Positions 6,140 through 7,014 of a stretch of DNA of 7,014 bases are shown piece after piece. Numbering within the stretch: position 1 is the stretch's first letter; every line of letters starts with the position of its first letter. Both the position numbers and the translations under genes were made by a program. The DNA is taken from NCBI GenBank assembly GCA_964247385.1, contig CAXTUB010000029.1:1-7014 (forward strand), written 5' to 3'. The DNA is from TMP-86 sp964247385 (lineage in GTDB: Bacteria > Pseudomonadota > Gammaproteobacteria > Steroidobacterales > Steroidobacteraceae). Under the pieces are notes generated by a model, which was not told the origin of the DNA, searched no databases, and saw nothing but the letters and a program-made list of their open reading frames with translations.

Positions 6140-7014
6140 TCAACGCAAGGTCCACTTGACCGAATGCGTGCCGCTGCCAGTCAGCGCGATGCCGTCCAAG
6201 GGATTCTGAGCGACGCCGTCCACAGTGCACGTCGCCGGCTGCCCTAGCCCCTCTTTGGAGTTGACGACCTCGATGTCGTACACCGCTTGGCCGCGGCGGT
6301 AGCGAATCTTGAAGCCGGGCCAATTGGCCGGAACGCACGGCTTCAAGAACAAGCGCTCGCCGGCGAGCTCGAAGCCGAGCACGGCCTCGAGACCCGCCCG
6401 GTAAAGCCACGCAGCCGACCCGGTATACCAAGTCCATCCGCCACGTCCCACGTGAGGCGCAACCGAGTAGATATCTGCGGCGACTACATACGGCTCGACT
6501 TGATACTTCTCGCATGCGGCGAGATCGCGCGCGTGCCCGATCGGATTCAACAGCGAGAATAATTCGTAGGCGCGATCTCGGCGGCCGAGCTGCGCAAATG
6601 CGAACACGGACCAAGTAGCGGCGTGGGTATATTGCCCGCCGTTTTCACGCAGCCCCGGCGGATAGCCTTTGATGTAGCCCGGATCATGCGGCGTCTTGTC
6701 GAACGGCGGCGTGAACAGCAGTGCGAGCGCCTCGCCGCGGCAGATCAGTTGCTCATCCATCGACTTCATGGCTTGCACCGCGCGCTCGTGCTTTGCGGCG
6801 CCGGAGAGCACACTCCACGATTGCGCAATGGCATCGATGCGGCATTCCGTATCCTGTGCGCTGCCGAAGGGCGTGCCGTCGTCAAAATAGCCGCGGCGAT
6901 ACCAGGCGCCATCCCACGCCTCGCGATCCAATGAATCGGCCAGATTCCGCGCCTGACTTTCCCAACGCAAGGCACGTGTGGTCTCGCCGCGGTGGTGCGC
7001 ATACGGTGCGAACC
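6140..7014 (-). CDS. GH94 cyclic beta-1,2-glucan synthase-like protein, C-terminal part (runs off right edge)
   Basis: The minus strand is open from the right edge to a TGA at 6140-6142, giving 290 codons; the 5' end lies outside the window. The visible part starts at RFAPYA-like residues (FAPYAHHRGET) and continues with AWDGAWYRRGYFDDGTPFGS, ECRIDAIAQSW, LLFTPPFDKTPHDPGYIKG, YPPGLRENGGQYTHAATW, LLNPIGHAR, YVVAADIYS, HVGRGGWTWYTGSAAWLYR and AGLEAVLGF. These are hallmark stretches of the GH94 phosphorylase domain at the C-terminus of NdvB/ChvB cyclic beta-1,2-glucan synthases, ending in the beta-sandwich cap (PANWPGFKIRYR). In that family the GH94 module trims linear glucan by phosphorolysis to control ring size. 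The catalytic Asp (DWNDG region) lies just upstream and is not visible. I cannot tell whether the whole protein carries the GT84 synthase part or is a shorter phosphorylase. The product works at the inner membrane or in the cytosol. Confidence 0.92.
   Translation of the reverse strand, partial: FAPYAHHRGETTRALRWESQARNLADSLDREAWDGAWYRRGYFDDGTPFGSAQDTECRIDAIAQSWSVLSGAAKHERAVQAMKSMDEQLICRGEALALLFTPPFDKTPHDPGYIKGYPPGLRENGGQYTHAATWSVFAFAQLGRRDRAYELFSLLNPIGHARDLAACEKYQVEPYVVAADIYSVAPHVGRGGWTWYTGSAAWLYRAGLEAVLGFELAGERLFLKPCVPANWPGFKIRYRRGQAVYDIEVVNSKEGLGQPATCTVDGVAQNPLDGIALTGSGTHSVKWTLR

Noticed and set aside
6087..6614. 175-residue minus-strand open frame overlapping the GH94 gene in another frame
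   Set aside because: Arg-rich shadow without domains; the frame ending at 6140 contains the unmistakable GH94 motifs.
1..7014. Search for CRISPR arrays, insertion sequences, tRNA/rRNA genes, toxin-antitoxin pairs and phage genes
   Set aside because: No regularly spaced repeats, transposase motifs, terminal inverted repeats, tRNA-like cloverleaf or defence-type domains were seen by reading; the window looks like ordinary chromosomal sequence.

Overview
The window comes from a GC-rich (roughly 60% or more by eye) Gram-negative bacterium, most likely a soil or environmental proteobacterium. The evidence is a TraB/GumN-type exported protein, a DUF6321 protein, a fused cyclic-nucleotide-binding/thioredoxin-reductase-like flavoprotein, a lipobox lipoprotein and the GH94 end of a cyclic beta-glucan synthase. 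I cannot fix the order; Beta-/Gammaproteobacteria or Rhizobiales-like lineages would all fit.

Layout. (1) Positions 1-407, minus strand: the N-terminal 135 residues of a TraB/GumN family protein with a signal peptide, running off the left edge. (2) A 34-bp divergent gap, 408-441. (3) Positions 442-5682, plus strand: five tightly packed genes, probably one transcription unit. They are a Lys/Ala-rich histone-H1-like protein, a DUF6321 basic protein, a CNB + glutaredoxin-like + TrxR-like flavoprotein, a CPA2/Kef-type cation:proton antiporter with an RCK (TrkA-N) domain, and a lipoprotein with a glycoside hydrolase clan-A-like pattern. Junctions are a 1-bp overlap, 12-bp gap, 11-bp gap and 4-bp ATGA overlap. 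(4) A 70-140 bp spacer with short repeats. (5) A small two-helix membrane protein of unknown function, ending at 6136. (6) Convergent with it and only 3 bp away, the last 290 codons of a GH94 cyclic beta-1,2-glucan-synthase-like enzyme, minus strand, running off the right edge.

How they may work together (inference). The flavoprotein and the antiporter are the core pair. In enterobacteria Kef antiporters work with a flavoprotein partner (KefF/KefG), and here an unrelated flavoprotein gene that binds FAD/NAD(P)H, and possibly a cyclic nucleotide, lies directly upstream of a Kef-like gene. Both places where this flavoprotein would be expected to carry a CxxC redox pair lack cysteines, which favours a sensory or electron-transfer role over classical thioredoxin reduction. 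The basic nucleoid-type proteins, K+/H+ antiporter and a beta-glucan synthase nearby would suit an osmotic/electrophile stress locus, but this is context only. I saw no mobile elements, CRISPR arrays, tRNA or rRNA genes.
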